Assembly (NCBI RefSeq): GCF_004522235.1
Contig: NZ_SDLT01000016.1
Location: 122,774-186,773 of the forward strand
Direction: 5' to 3'
Source: Amycolatopsis nivea
GTDB taxonomy: Bacteria; Actinomycetota; Actinomycetes; Mycobacteriales; Pseudonocardiaceae
Length of the DNA stretch: 64,000 nt
The stretch's first letter is position 1. Every line of letters starts with the position of its first letter. The notes under the pieces are model-generated. The model worked only from the letters and a program-made list of their open reading frames with translations. It was not told the origin of the DNA and did not search any database. The position numbers were made by a program, and so were the translations under genes. Shown one piece after another: positions 16,772-24,987 of this stretch.

Positions 16772-17428
16772 ATGGGTGCGATTTACCTGATCCGGCACGG
16801 CCAGGCGTCGTTCGGCGCGGCGGATTACGACGCGTTGTCGCCGCTGGGGTTCGAACAGTCCACATTGGTCGGCGCGGAGCTGAAACGGCGCGGGGTCGAG
16901 TTCACGCAGGTGCGCTCGGGAACGCTGGCCCGCCAGCGGGACACCGCGGCGACGGCGTTGAAGGCCCTCGGCTGCGACGTGCCGGCGATCGAGGACGAAC
17001 GCTGGAACGAATACGACCACGTCGACATCGCCGCGCACCACGCGGGCGGTGCGCCGCAAGAGGATCCGCGCGAGTACCAGCGGTTGCTGGACGCCGCGCT
17101 GACCGCGTGGGTCGACTCCGGCGACAGCGGCCCGTGCACGGAAAGCTGGCCTGCTTTCCTCGGCCGCTGCACGGCGGCGCTGGCCGAGCTGGCCGGTTCG
17201 CTGGGCAAGGGCGAGAACGGGCTCGTGTTCACCTCGGGCGGAGTGCTGGGCGCGGTCGCCGGGTCGTTGCTGGGCACGCCGGGGCCCGGGCTGCTGAAGC
17301 TGAACCGTGTCACCGTGAACACCGGCATCACGAAATTGACGTCCGGCCGCGGCGGCGTGAACCTGTTGTCCTTCAACGAGCATCCGCACCTCGAAGGCGA
17401 GAACGCGCGGCTGCTCACCTACCGGTAG
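16772..17428 (+). CDS. Histidine phosphatase superfamily protein lacking the second catalytic His
   Basis: A 218-residue phosphoglycerate-mutase-like protein. The RHG motif (LIRHGQASFG, His 8 the phospho-acceptor) and the later Arg in LARQRDTAATAL are present. The second active-site His, normally in an H-G-G context, is replaced: the segment reads VFTSGGVLGAV. A Ser there is seen in some actinobacterial members. It may be a low-activity or divergent phosphatase. It lies between an SDR and an SMP-30 gene with gaps of 13 and 9 bases, so the three form one transcription unit. Confidence 0.82.
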   Translation: MGAIYLIRHGQASFGAADYDALSPLGFEQSTLVGAELKRRGVEFTQVRSGTLARQRDTAATALKALGCDVPAIEDERWNEYDHVDIAAHHAGGAPQEDPREYQRLLDAALTAWVDSGDSGPCTESWPAFLGRCTAALAELAGSLGKGENGLVFTSGGVLGAVAGSLLGTPGPGLLKLNRVTVNTGITKLTSGRGGVNLLSFNEHPHLEGENARLLTYR

Positions 17429-17437
17429 GAGGCCGGC

Positions 17438-18358
17438 GTGCAGTTCGGTGAGGTCACCATCGTGCCGGTGAACGGGCACGGTCCGGAAGACGTGGTCGTG
17501 GACGCCGAGGGCCGGGTCTACACCGGTGTCGACGACGGCCGGATCCTGCGCGTTTCGCCGGACGGACGGCGGATCGACCTGCTTGGCGACGCCGGCGGCC
17601 GCCCGCTCGGGCTGGAGCTGTACGGCGACGACGAGCTGCTGATCTGCGACGCCCGCGCCGGTTTGCTGACCATGCCGCTGGCCGGCGGCGAGACCACGAC
17701 CCTCGCGACGTCCGGGGCCGGGCTGGACTTCGTGTTCTGCAACAACGCCGCGGTCGCCGCCGACGGAACGGTCTACTTCACGGATTCCTCGCGCCGCTTC
17801 GGCATCGACAACTGGCGCGACGACCTCATCGAACAGACCGCGGGCGGACGGCTGCTGCGCCGCACGCCGGACGGGCACATCGACCTGCTCGGCGACGGTC
17901 TCCAGTTCGCGAACGGCGTCGCGCTGCCGCCGGACGAGTCCTATGTGGCGGTCGCCGAAACCGGCGCGTGCCGGGTCAGCCGGGTCTGGCTGTCCGGACC
18001 GCGCGCGGGCGACCGCGACGTCCTGATCGACGACCTGCCGGGCTTCCCGGACAACATCGCGACCGGTTCGGACGGGCTGATCTGGATCACCGAGGCCAGC
18101 CCGCGCCTCCGTGCCCTCGACGTCGTGCGCCGCCTGCCCACGGCGGTCCGGACCGCGGTGCGCGCGTTGCCGGATTCGCTGCAGCCCGCCCCGAAACGCC
18201 AGGTGGGCGCCGTCGCCGTCACCCCGGCGGGCGCGGTGGTGCGGGAATTGCGCGGCGAGATCCCGGGATTCCACCTGCTGGTGGGGATCCGCGAGTACCA
18301 CGGCCGGCTGTGGTTCGGGTCTTTGGAAGAGAACGCGATCGCCTACACGGATCTCTGA
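17438..18358 (+). CDS. SMP-30/strictosidine-synthase-like beta-propeller protein
   Basis: A 306-residue six-bladed propeller protein. Propeller signatures include GPEDVVVDAEGRVYTG, GRPLGLELYGDDELLICDA, NNAAVAADGTVYFTDSS, QFANGVAL and DNIATGSDGLIW. The family contains lactonases and strictosidine-synthase-like hydrolases, many of which bind Ca2+ at the funnel. No signal peptide is visible, so it is probably cytoplasmic. The GTG start at 17438 has GTAGGAGG just upstream. It is the last gene of a unit with the SDR and phosphatase; substrate unknown. Confidence 0.83.
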   Translation: MQFGEVTIVPVNGHGPEDVVVDAEGRVYTGVDDGRILRVSPDGRRIDLLGDAGGRPLGLELYGDDELLICDARAGLLTMPLAGGETTTLATSGAGLDFVFCNNAAVAADGTVYFTDSSRRFGIDNWRDDLIEQTAGGRLLRRTPDGHIDLLGDGLQFANGVALPPDESYVAVAETGACRVSRVWLSGPRAGDRDVLIDDLPGFPDNIATGSDGLIWITEASPRLRALDVVRRLPTAVRTAVRALPDSLQPAPKRQVGAVAVTPAGAVVRELRGEIPGFHLLVGIREYHGRLWFGSLEENAIAYTDL

Positions 18359-18366
18359 AAGGCTTC

Positions 18367-18395
18367 TTGACTCTCACACCGTGTCAGGCGGTCAA
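18367..18395. promoter_or_regulatory. MerR-type operator and promoter
   Basis: A 29-bp dyad begins TTGAC (18367-18371) and ends GTCAA (18391-18395), with CTCACAC/GTGTCAG as an inner inverted repeat matching at 6 of 7 positions. It ends 12 bases before the MerR gene start. TTGAC-type dyads of this length are the usual autoregulatory operators of actinobacterial MerR proteins, with the operator lying in an over-long promoter spacer. Confidence 0.7.
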
Positions 18396-18407
18396 CTCGA
18401 AGGCGTC

Positions 18408-19229
18408 ATGTTCAGTATCGGAGACTTCGCCCGCCACGGCCGCGTTTCGGTCCGCATGTTGCGGCACTACGACGCGACCGGGCTGCTGCGCCCGGCTCAG
18501 GTCGACCTCGCCACCGGTTACCGCTACTACGCCGCCGCCCAGCTGGCGCGCCTCAACCGCGTCATCGCGCTCAAGGATCTCGGCTTCACTCTCCAGCAGG
18601 TGCAGGAGATCCTCGACGAGAAGGTCACCACTGAGCAGCTCGGCACCATGCTGCGGCTGCGCCGGGCAGACCTGGAAGCGGCGATGGCAGCCGCGGCGGC
18701 TCGGCTGGTCCGGGTCGAGGCGAGGCTCCGAGCGATCGAAAGCGAGGGGCACATGCCCGAGAACGACGTCGTCGTCAAGAACGTCCCCGCGGTGCGGGTC
18801 GCGGAGCTGACCGCGATCGCCGCGAGTTTCGAGCCGGAGGACATCGGTCCCGTCATCGGACCGCTCTACGACGAGCTTTTCCGGCGAATGGAGGCGGCGG
18901 GCATCGCCTGCACCGGCCCTGGGGTGGCCTATTACGAGGACGTCCCGGAGGGCGACGGCAAGGTCGTCGTCCACGCCGCCGTCGAGGTTTCCGCCCCGCT
19001 GCGGGACGGCGACATCCGGGTCCTCGACCTACCGTCGCTGGAGCACGCGGCGACCATCGTGCACCGCGGTTCCATGGAGACGATCGATCCAGCGGCCCAG
19101 GCTCTGGCCCGCTGGATCGACGCGAACGGCTACCAGTCGGCCGGCTACCCGCGCGAGGTCAACCTGGAGTGCCCGGAAAACCGCGACGACTGGGTGACGG
19201 AACTCCAGGTCTCGGTGACCCGGGCCTGA
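18408..19229 (+). CDS. MerR-family regulator with GyrI-like effector domain
   Basis: A 273-residue activator of the BltR/BmrR type. The N-terminal MerR HTH (FSIGDFARHGRVSVRMLRHYD, then GLLRPA and GYRYY) occupies residues 1-70, followed by a dimerising coiled-coil to about 115. Residues 120-273 form a GyrI-like small-molecule-binding domain. Such proteins sense amphipathic drugs and induce efflux or their own synthesis. A clear operator precedes it. No efflux gene is adjacent, so autoregulation is the only target suggested here. It ends next to the convergent hydratase gene. Confidence 0.88.
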   Translation: MFSIGDFARHGRVSVRMLRHYDATGLLRPAQVDLATGYRYYAAAQLARLNRVIALKDLGFTLQQVQEILDEKVTTEQLGTMLRLRRADLEAAMAAAAARLVRVEARLRAIESEGHMPENDVVVKNVPAVRVAELTAIAASFEPEDIGPVIGPLYDELFRRMEAAGIACTGPGVAYYEDVPEGDGKVVVHAAVEVSAPLRDGDIRVLDLPSLEHAATIVHRGSMETIDPAAQALARWIDANGYQSAGYPREVNLECPENRDDWVTELQVSVTRA

Positions 19230-20057
19230 TCAGCGTCCGGTCCACTGTGGACTGCGGCCGGCGGCCCAGGCGGCGTAGAACTCCTTGTGGTCCTTGGCGG
19301 TCATCAGCAACGCCTGCGTGATGGCTTCCAGTTCGATCGAGCTGCCGAGGTCGCTGTCGAGTTCGCGGGTCAGCAGCACCTTCGTGGTCGAGTACGCCAG
19401 CGCCGGACCGTCCGCGAGGCGGCGCGCTAGCGCGGCGGCCTCACCGGCCAGTTCGGCGTCTGGCACGACCCGGTTCGCCAGTCCGATCGCCTCGGCGCGC
19501 GCGGCGGGGAGTTTGTCGCCCAGCATCAGCAGTTCCGTCGCGCGGCCGAGGCCGACCAAGCGCGGCAGCAGATACGCCGAACCCATGTCCGCGCCCGCCA
19601 AGCCGACCTTCGTGAACAGGAACGCGAACTTCGCCGATTCGGCCAGCAGCCGGAAATCGCTCGCCAGCGCGAGAACCGAACCGGCGCCCGCCGCGACGCC
19701 GTTGATCGCCGCGATGATCGGGATCGGCGTCTCGCGCATGGCTTTCACCACCGCGCCGGTCATCCGGGTGAATTCGAGCAGTTCCGCGGTGTCCATTTTC
19801 TGGAGTTCGCCGATGATTTCCTCGACGTCGCCGCCCGAGCAGAACCCGCGGCCCTTCCCGGTGAGCACGAGCACCCGCACGTCGCCGCGGTGCGGCAGTT
19901 CGGCGACGAGGTCGCGCAGGTCGGCGTAGACGTCGAAGGTGAGCGCGTTGAGCTTCTCCGGCCGGTCGAAGGTCACCGTCGCGACCCCGTCGTCCACCGT
20001 GAACTCGAAGTGCTCCCACGATTTCGTGAGCGGGACACTGGCGCGGAACGGGCTCAT
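19230..20057 (-). CDS. Enoyl-CoA hydratase/isomerase-family protein
   Basis: A 275-residue crotonase-fold protein. The CoA-site oxyanion segments are visible as GFCSGGD and INGVAAGAG. Neither hydratase Glu appears at its usual place: GAGSVLAL stands where G-x-C-E-L is expected, and FAFLFTKVG where Q-P-E is expected. An Asp is offered by GLAGADMGSAYLLPR, a pattern common in crotonase isomerases. It is therefore more likely an isomerase or other crotonase activity than a classical hydratase. Its ATG overlaps the SDR stop by ATGA, and the unit is divergent from paaX. Confidence 0.85.
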   Translation of the reverse strand: MSPFRASVPLTKSWEHFEFTVDDGVATVTFDRPEKLNALTFDVYADLRDLVAELPHRGDVRVLVLTGKGRGFCSGGDVEEIIGELQKMDTAELLEFTRMTGAVVKAMRETPIPIIAAINGVAAGAGSVLALASDFRLLAESAKFAFLFTKVGLAGADMGSAYLLPRLVGLGRATELLMLGDKLPAARAEAIGLANRVVPDAELAGEAAALARRLADGPALAYSTTKVLLTRELDSDLGSSIELEAITQALLMTAKDHKEFYAAWAAGRSPQWTGR

Positions 20058-20758
20058 TTCTGGATTCCTCCACCGTCGAGTACGAGGGTCTGTCCGTTGA
20101 TCGCGGCCGCCTCCGGGGCGGCGAAAAACTCCACGGCGTACGCGATTTCGCCGGGTTCGAGCAGCCGTCCGAGCGGGGACGCGGCAGCGAGCGCGGCTTC
20201 CGCGTCGGCCTCGTCGCGGCCGGTGCGCTCGCGGATCCGGGCGACCGAGGTCGCGGTCATGTCGGTGCGCACGAACGACGGGCACACCGCGTTCGACGTG
20301 ACGCCCGTGCCGGCCACTTCCGCCGCCACCGCGCGCATCAGGCCGACCGCCGCGTGCTTCGACGCGGTGTAGCCCGAGGTGTAGCGCGCCCCGGCCAGAC
20401 CCGCGGTCGACGCGACCGTGACGATCCGCCCGAAGTCGCGTTCGCGCATTCCCGGCAGCACCTCGCGCGTGCACAGGAACGCGCCGGTCGCGTTCACCTC
20501 GAACTGGCCGCGCCAGTCGTCGAGGCCGGTCTTCGCCAGCGGCGCGCTCGAGGACACCCCCGCGTTGTTGACCAGCACGTCGACCGGTCCGAGTTGGGCG
20601 AAATACGCGCGGACGGCGGCCTCGTCGGTGACGTCGCATTCGGCTCGGCCAGGGGAGTGCACGGTCGCACCGGCGCCGCGGAACCGCTCGGCGACGGCCG
20701 CGCCGATGCCGCGGGTGCCGCCGGTGACCACGACGACTCGGTCGGAAAAACTGCTCAC
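20054..20758 (-). CDS. SDR oxidoreductase (3-oxoacyl-reductase-like)
   Basis: A 234-residue classical SDR with TGGTRGIG at residues 12-19, NNAGVS near 65, Ser in VASTAG and YTASKHA as the catalytic Tyr-Lys. The C-terminal INGQTLVLDGGG is typical of FabG-like members. Together with the coupled crotonase (4-bp overlap) it resembles two beta-oxidation-like steps on a CoA thioester. The gene starts 47 bases from the divergent PaaX-type regulator, which may control both directions. Confidence 0.87.
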   Translation of the reverse strand: MSSFSDRVVVVTGGTRGIGAAVAERFRGAGATVHSPGRAECDVTDEAAVRAYFAQLGPVDVLVNNAGVSSSAPLAKTGLDDWRGQFEVNATGAFLCTREVLPGMRERDFGRIVTVASTAGLAGARYTSGYTASKHAAVGLMRAVAAEVAGTGVTSNAVCPSFVRTDMTATSVARIRERTGRDEADAEAALAAASPLGRLLEPGEIAYAVEFFAAPEAAAINGQTLVLDGGGIQK

Positions 20759-20768
20759 TCCCGAAAGC

Positions 20769-20792
20769 TACACCGCAGCGGGCTGAGGTGTA
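20769..20792. promoter_or_regulatory. Dyad between divergent SDR and paaX-like genes
   Basis: TACACC and GGTGTA form a perfect inverted pair with a 12-base spacer inside the 46-bp divergent spacer. Its position, covering both promoters, suggests an operator for the PaaX-like protein. This is inferred from symmetry and position. Confidence 0.45.
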
Positions 20793-20804
20793 TAGAGTTG
20801 GCTC

Positions 20805-21620
20805 GTGCCCGACACCGAACCCGCCCGCACGCCCCAGGAGCTCGTGATGACGCTGCTGGGCAGCTACGTGCGCCCGCGCGAGAGCAGGCGCGTGTGGTCC
20901 GGCGGGCTCGTCGCGCTGCTGCACGAGCTGGGGTTCTCCGACGGCGCGGCGCGGATCGCGCTGACCCGGCTGGTGCGCCGCGGTCTGCTGTCGCGGCACC
21001 GCGAGGGCAGGCTGGTGCACTACTCGCTGACCGCGCGCACGGTCGCCCTGCTCGACGACGGCGACCGGCGGATCTTCGGCCTCGGCCGCCGCGACGAACC
21101 GGCCGGGACCTGGACCGTGCTGTGGCAGAACATCCCGGAAACCCGGCGCAAATCCCGCGAACGGCTGGTGCGGCGGCTGCGCTTCCTCGGTTTCGGCCCG
21201 GTCCAGGACGGCACCTGGCTCGCCCCGCACGACCGCGAGGCCGAGGTGCTCGCCCTGCTCACCGAACTCGAGGTCGCCGAACACGCCGGTCTGATGCTCG
21301 GCACGCCGTCCGCCGCGCTGGACGTGCGCCGGCTCGCCGGACGGGCCTGGGACCTCGACGGGCTGTCCGCCCGCTACGCCGCGTTCGTAGCGGAATTCGG
21401 CGACTGCCCGCGCGAGCTCGGCGATCCGGAAGCGTTCGCCGTGCGCACCCGCCTGGTGCACACCTATCGCGAATTCCCTTCACTGGACCCGGAACTGCCT
21501 GCCGAGCTGATCCCCGCGCCGGAGACCAGGGCCGCGGCGGTCAAGCTGTTCCACGACCTGTACTCGGCGCTCGCGCCACCCGCCCAGCGCCACTTCGACC
21601 GAACCCTGTCCACGAGATGA
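20805..21620 (+). CDS. PaaX-family transcriptional regulator
   Basis: A 271-residue PaaX-type regulator. The N-terminal winged helix (residues 12-75, with LVMTLLGSYVRPRE and ARIALTRLVRRGLLSR) is followed by the WTVLWQNIPE segment and the C-terminal PaaX domain. In phenylacetate catabolism PaaX responds to phenylacetyl-CoA. Here the gene overlaps or abuts kynA, so it most likely controls tryptophan breakdown, and perhaps the divergent crotonase/SDR pair. It starts at GTG 20805. Confidence 0.87.
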   Translation: MPDTEPARTPQELVMTLLGSYVRPRESRRVWSGGLVALLHELGFSDGAARIALTRLVRRGLLSRHREGRLVHYSLTARTVALLDDGDRRIFGLGRRDEPAGTWTVLWQNIPETRRKSRERLVRRLRFLGFGPVQDGTWLAPHDREAEVLALLTELEVAEHAGLMLGTPSAALDVRRLAGRAWDLDGLSARYAAFVAEFGDCPRELGDPEAFAVRTRLVHTYREFPSLDPELPAELIPAPETRAAAVKLFHDLYSALAPPAQRHFDRTLSTR

Positions 21621-21628
21621 GGAACCCG

Positions 21629-22420
21629 ATGACCGGAACCGACGACACCCAGGCCGCACTCAGTTACACGTCCTATCTGGCCCTCGACGAGGTGCTCGGC
21701 GCCCAGCGCCCGCGCTCGGACGAACACGACGAACTGCTGTTCATCGTGATCCACCAGGTCTACGAACTGTGGTTCAAGCAGATCCTGCACGAGGCCGAGT
21801 TCCTGCAGGAAAGCCTCGAAGCGGGCAAGACCGCGCATTCGATCCGCACGCTGCGCCGCATCCTGACCGTGCTGAAGGTGGTGGTCGCGCAGATCGACGT
21901 GCTGGAGACGATGACGCCCAGCCAGTTCACCAGCTTCCGCGCCCGCCTCGACGCTTCGAGCGGTTTCCAGTCCGGCCAGTTCCGCGAACTGGAGGCGGTG
22001 CTCGGCCGCCGCGACGAGCGCGTCTTCGCGCACTACCCGGACGGCGGCGAGCAGCGCACCCGGATCGCCGACGCGATGCGCCGCCCGTCGGTGTTCGACT
22101 CGTTCCTGACGTATCTGTCCGGAAAGGGCTATCCGGTCGCCACCGACCGCGACGTGACCCGTCCGCTGGAGCCGTCGCCGGAACTGCAGGAAGTGCTGCT
22201 GAAGGTCTACCAGGACGACGGCGGCCCGTCGGTGCTCGCCGAGGCGCTGGTCGACCTCGACGAGGGCCTGCAGGAATGGCGCTACCGGCACGTGAAAATG
22301 GTCGAACGCACGATCGGAGACAAGACCGGCACCGGCGGTTCGTCCGGCGCGGCCTACCTGCGCACCACGCTGTTCAACCCGATGTTCCCGGACCTGTGGG
22401 CCGTCCGGAGCCGGTTGTGA
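21629..22420 (+). CDS. kynA: Tryptophan 2,3-dioxygenase
   Basis: A 263-residue haem dioxygenase that opens the indole ring of tryptophan to give N-formylkynurenine. Diagnostic blocks are DEHDELLFIVIHQVYELWFK, FQSGQFRELE and the YRHVKMVERTIGDKTGTGGS segment with the proximal haem His and substrate loop. I prefer the ATG at 21629, which has ATGAGGA upstream. The in-frame ATG at 21617 overlaps the paaX stop. Its own stop overlaps the kynU GTG (GTGA), so both are cotranscribed and coupled. Confidence 0.95.
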   Translation: MTGTDDTQAALSYTSYLALDEVLGAQRPRSDEHDELLFIVIHQVYELWFKQILHEAEFLQESLEAGKTAHSIRTLRRILTVLKVVVAQIDVLETMTPSQFTSFRARLDASSGFQSGQFRELEAVLGRRDERVFAHYPDGGEQRTRIADAMRRPSVFDSFLTYLSGKGYPVATDRDVTRPLEPSPELQEVLLKVYQDDGGPSVLAEALVDLDEGLQEWRYRHVKMVERTIGDKTGTGGSSGAAYLRTTLFNPMFPDLWAVRSRL

Positions 22421-23616
22421 GCACAGTGGAGTCCTTGCGCGCCAAGGAAAACGCACTCGCCCCGCACTATTCGCGGTTCCGCGTCGCCGACCGGCTGCTG
22501 CTGTCCGCGCATTCGCACCAGGCCTGGCCGGACGTCGCCGAGGAGGGGCTGCGCGAAGCGTTCGCCGACGCCGCGGAGGAGGTGGACGAGAAGTGGGGCC
22601 GGGCGTTCGCGAAGGCAGGCGAGCTGCGGAACGGGTTCCGGCAGTGGCTGTCCGATCCGCACGGCGACTACGCGCTCGGCCAGAACACGCACGAACTCGT
22701 GCTGCGGTTCCTGTCCGCGATCGAGCTGCGGAAGCGGCCGCGATTGGTGACCACGGACGGGGAATTCCACACGCTGCGCCGCCAGCTCACCCGGTTGGCC
22801 GAGGAGGGCGTCGAGGTCGTCCGCGTGCCCGCCGCGCCGGTCGCGACGCTGGCCGAACGGCTCGCCGAGCAGGTCGACGACCGCACTGCCGCGGTGCTCA
22901 CGTCGGCGGTGCTGTTCGAGACGTCGTGGATCGTGCCGGGCCTCGCGCATCTGGCTGACACGTGCCGGAGCCGCTCGGTCGAGCTGGTCGTCGACGCGTA
23001 CCACGCGGTCGGCGCGGTCCCGTTCTCGTTGCACGACCTCGGCCTCACCAACGCGTGGGTGCTCGGCGGCGGCTACAAGTACCTGCAGCTCGGCGAGGGC
23101 AACTGCTTCCTGCGCCTGCCCGCGCACGCCCAGGAGCTGCGCCCGGTGATTACCGGCTGGTACGCGGAATTCGGCGCCCTCGCCGACGACCGCCGGCCGG
23201 ACGAAGTCGCGTACGCACCCGGCGGCGACCGGTTCGCCGGAGCCACTTACGACCCGTCGAGCCACTACCGCGGTGTACGAGTGCAGCAATTCTTCGCCGA
23301 GCAAGGACTCACCGCCGAGTTCCTGCGCGAGGTTTCGCAGCACCAGGTCGGCCTGCTGGCCGGCTGCTTCGACAGCCTCGGCCTGCCGGACGACGTCGTC
23401 ACCCGCGACCGCGAGACCCCGCTCGACGGCATCGGCGGCTTCCTCTCGCTGCGCAGCCCGGTCGCCGGGCAGCTGTGCGAACGCCTGTCCGCGCGCGGCG
23501 TGCGGACCGACAGCCGGGGCCATTACCTCCGGTTCGGACCCGCGCCGTACCTGTCGGATGAACAGCTCGAGACCGCGATTTCCACGCTTCGGGAAGCTGT
23601 CGCGGATCTGGGGTGA
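22417..23616 (+). CDS. kynU: Kynureninase
   Basis: A 399-residue PLP enzyme of aminotransferase fold type I, class V. It cleaves kynurenine to anthranilate and alanine. The PLP-binding Lys is K221 in GGGYKYLQLGEGN, preceded by the cofactor Asp in VVDAYHAVG. Substrate-site features include HSHQAWPD and ATYDPSSHYR. GTG 22417 overlaps the kynA stop. No kynurenine formamidase (kynB) gene lies in this operon, so that step must come from elsewhere. The pathway could feed NAD synthesis, anthranilate supply or a specialised metabolite. Confidence 0.9.
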   Translation: MSTVESLRAKENALAPHYSRFRVADRLLLSAHSHQAWPDVAEEGLREAFADAAEEVDEKWGRAFAKAGELRNGFRQWLSDPHGDYALGQNTHELVLRFLSAIELRKRPRLVTTDGEFHTLRRQLTRLAEEGVEVVRVPAAPVATLAERLAEQVDDRTAAVLTSAVLFETSWIVPGLAHLADTCRSRSVELVVDAYHAVGAVPFSLHDLGLTNAWVLGGGYKYLQLGEGNCFLRLPAHAQELRPVITGWYAEFGALADDRRPDEVAYAPGGDRFAGATYDPSSHYRGVRVQQFFAEQGLTAEFLREVSQHQVGLLAGCFDSLGLPDDVVTRDRETPLDGIGGFLSLRSPVAGQLCERLSARGVRTDSRGHYLRFGPAPYLSDEQLETAISTLREAVADLG

Positions 23617-23763
23617 AGCTCCCGGGATGCGGGTGGTGGCCCGGAGAACGGCGAAGTAGGTTGACGGTGTGCACTGCGGGACGGGCAACCCCCGTTCCCC
23701 GGTGCGCACCGTTCACACATTTGCGCGGCCACGAGCCGCGTGGGAGACAAAGGAGTCACCACC

Positions 23764-24837
23764 GTGACCGAAGGCGTGTTCGGCCGTCACACCGGCCATG
23801 AACAAGTCGTGTTCTGCCACGACGAGGCCAGCGGGCTGAAAGCCATCATCGGCATCTACTCCACCGCTCTGGGCCCGGCCCTCGGCGGCACCCGGTTCTA
23901 CCCCTACGCCACTGAGGACGCCGCCCTCGACGACGTTCTCGCGCTCTCCAAGGGAATGGCGTACAAGAACGCACTAGCCGGCCTCGACCTCGGCGGCGGC
24001 AAAGCCGTCATCATCGGCGACCCGAACACGCTGAAGTCCGAAGCGCTCCTGCGCGCGTACGGCCGCTTCGTGGAATCGCTCGGCGGCCGCTACATCACCG
24101 CCTGCGACATGGGCACGTACGTCCGCGACATGGACGTGGTCGCCCGCGAAACCCGGCACGTCACTGGACGTTCCCCTGAGGACGGCGGGGCAGGCGACTC
24201 CTCGGTGCTCACTGCTTTCGGCGTGTACCAGGGAATGCGCGCGTCCGCCGACCAGGTCTGGGGCGTACCCGAACTGACCGGCCGCCGCGTCGGCGTCGCA
24301 GGTGTCGGCAAGGTCGGCCACATCCTCGTCGGCCACCTCGTCGAAGCCGGCGCGCACGTGGTGATCACCGACGTCGCGCCCAGCGCGGTGGAACGCACCC
24401 GAGCGGCGTACCCCGGGGTCGAGGTGGTGTCCGATGTGGACGCCATGATCGGGACCGAATTGGACGTCTTCGCCCCCTGCGCGATGGGCGGCGTGCTCAC
24501 CGACGAGACAGTCGCCGCCCTGCGCACGCAAATCGTGTGCGGCGCGGCGAACAACCAACTGGCGCACCCCGGCGTCGACAAGCTCCTGGACGACCGCGGC
24601 ATCCTCTTCGCCCCCGACTACCTGGTGAACGCGGGCGGCGTCATCCAGGTGGACGACGAACGCCACGGCTTCGACTTCGCCCGCGCCCAGCGCAAAACCG
24701 CGGCCATCTTCGACACGACGAAAGCGGTGTACGACCTGGCAAAGGACGACGGCGTACCGCCCGCCGCCGCTGCCGACCGCCTGGCCGAACGCCGGATGAC
24801 CGACGTCGGCCGCCTGCGCTCGATCCTCACGGTGTAG
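23764..24837 (+). CDS. vdh: Valine/leucine dehydrogenase (Glu/Leu/Phe/Val family)
   Basis: A 357-residue NAD-dependent amino acid dehydrogenase, close in length to Streptomyces valine dehydrogenase. The catalytic Lys is K80 in LGGGKAVIIGDP, at the position known for leucine dehydrogenases. The Rossmann motif is GVAGVGKVG near residue 180. CAMGG and GAANNQL belong to the cofactor site. It deaminates branched-chain amino acids to 2-oxo acids, supplying acyl starters. The GTG at 23764 has AAAGGAG eight bases upstream. It stands alone, followed by a repeat-rich spacer. Confidence 0.92.
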   Translation: MTEGVFGRHTGHEQVVFCHDEASGLKAIIGIYSTALGPALGGTRFYPYATEDAALDDVLALSKGMAYKNALAGLDLGGGKAVIIGDPNTLKSEALLRAYGRFVESLGGRYITACDMGTYVRDMDVVARETRHVTGRSPEDGGAGDSSVLTAFGVYQGMRASADQVWGVPELTGRRVGVAGVGKVGHILVGHLVEAGAHVVITDVAPSAVERTRAAYPGVEVVSDVDAMIGTELDVFAPCAMGGVLTDETVAALRTQIVCGAANNQLAHPGVDKLLDDRGILFAPDYLVNAGGVIQVDDERHGFDFARAQRKTAAIFDTTKAVYDLAKDDGVPPAAAADRLAERRMTDVGRLRSILTV

Positions 24838-24850
24838 CTCGGCCGAGTAC

Positions 24851-24961
24851 GTGAGGGGAACCCCCACGGAACCAGATTCCTTCAGGGTTCCCCTCACGAC
24901 CCACCACCCGGTACGTGAGGGGCCCCTTCACGGACTTGGATTCCCTCAAGGAGCCCTTCAC
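24851..24961. repeat. Two GTGAGGGG-type palindromic repeats in tandem
   Basis: The first copy is a perfect 13-bp inverted repeat, GTGAGGGGAACCC (24851-24863) and its complement at 24885-24897, with a 21-base loop. The second (24915-24961) has 14-base arms matching at 12 positions. Both share a GATTCC core in the loop. A third relative is at 58827-58873. They follow the vdh gene and may act as terminators as well as dispersed repeats. Confidence 0.75.
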
Positions 24962-24987
24962 GGCCCGCCACCCGCGCTCGCTCGCCC

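Noticed and set aside
20805..23616. Part of an antibiotic biosynthetic cluster because of kynA-kynU
   Set aside because: No scaffold enzymes such as NRPS or PKS, and no other tailoring genes, are nearby; ordinary tryptophan catabolism explains the genes.
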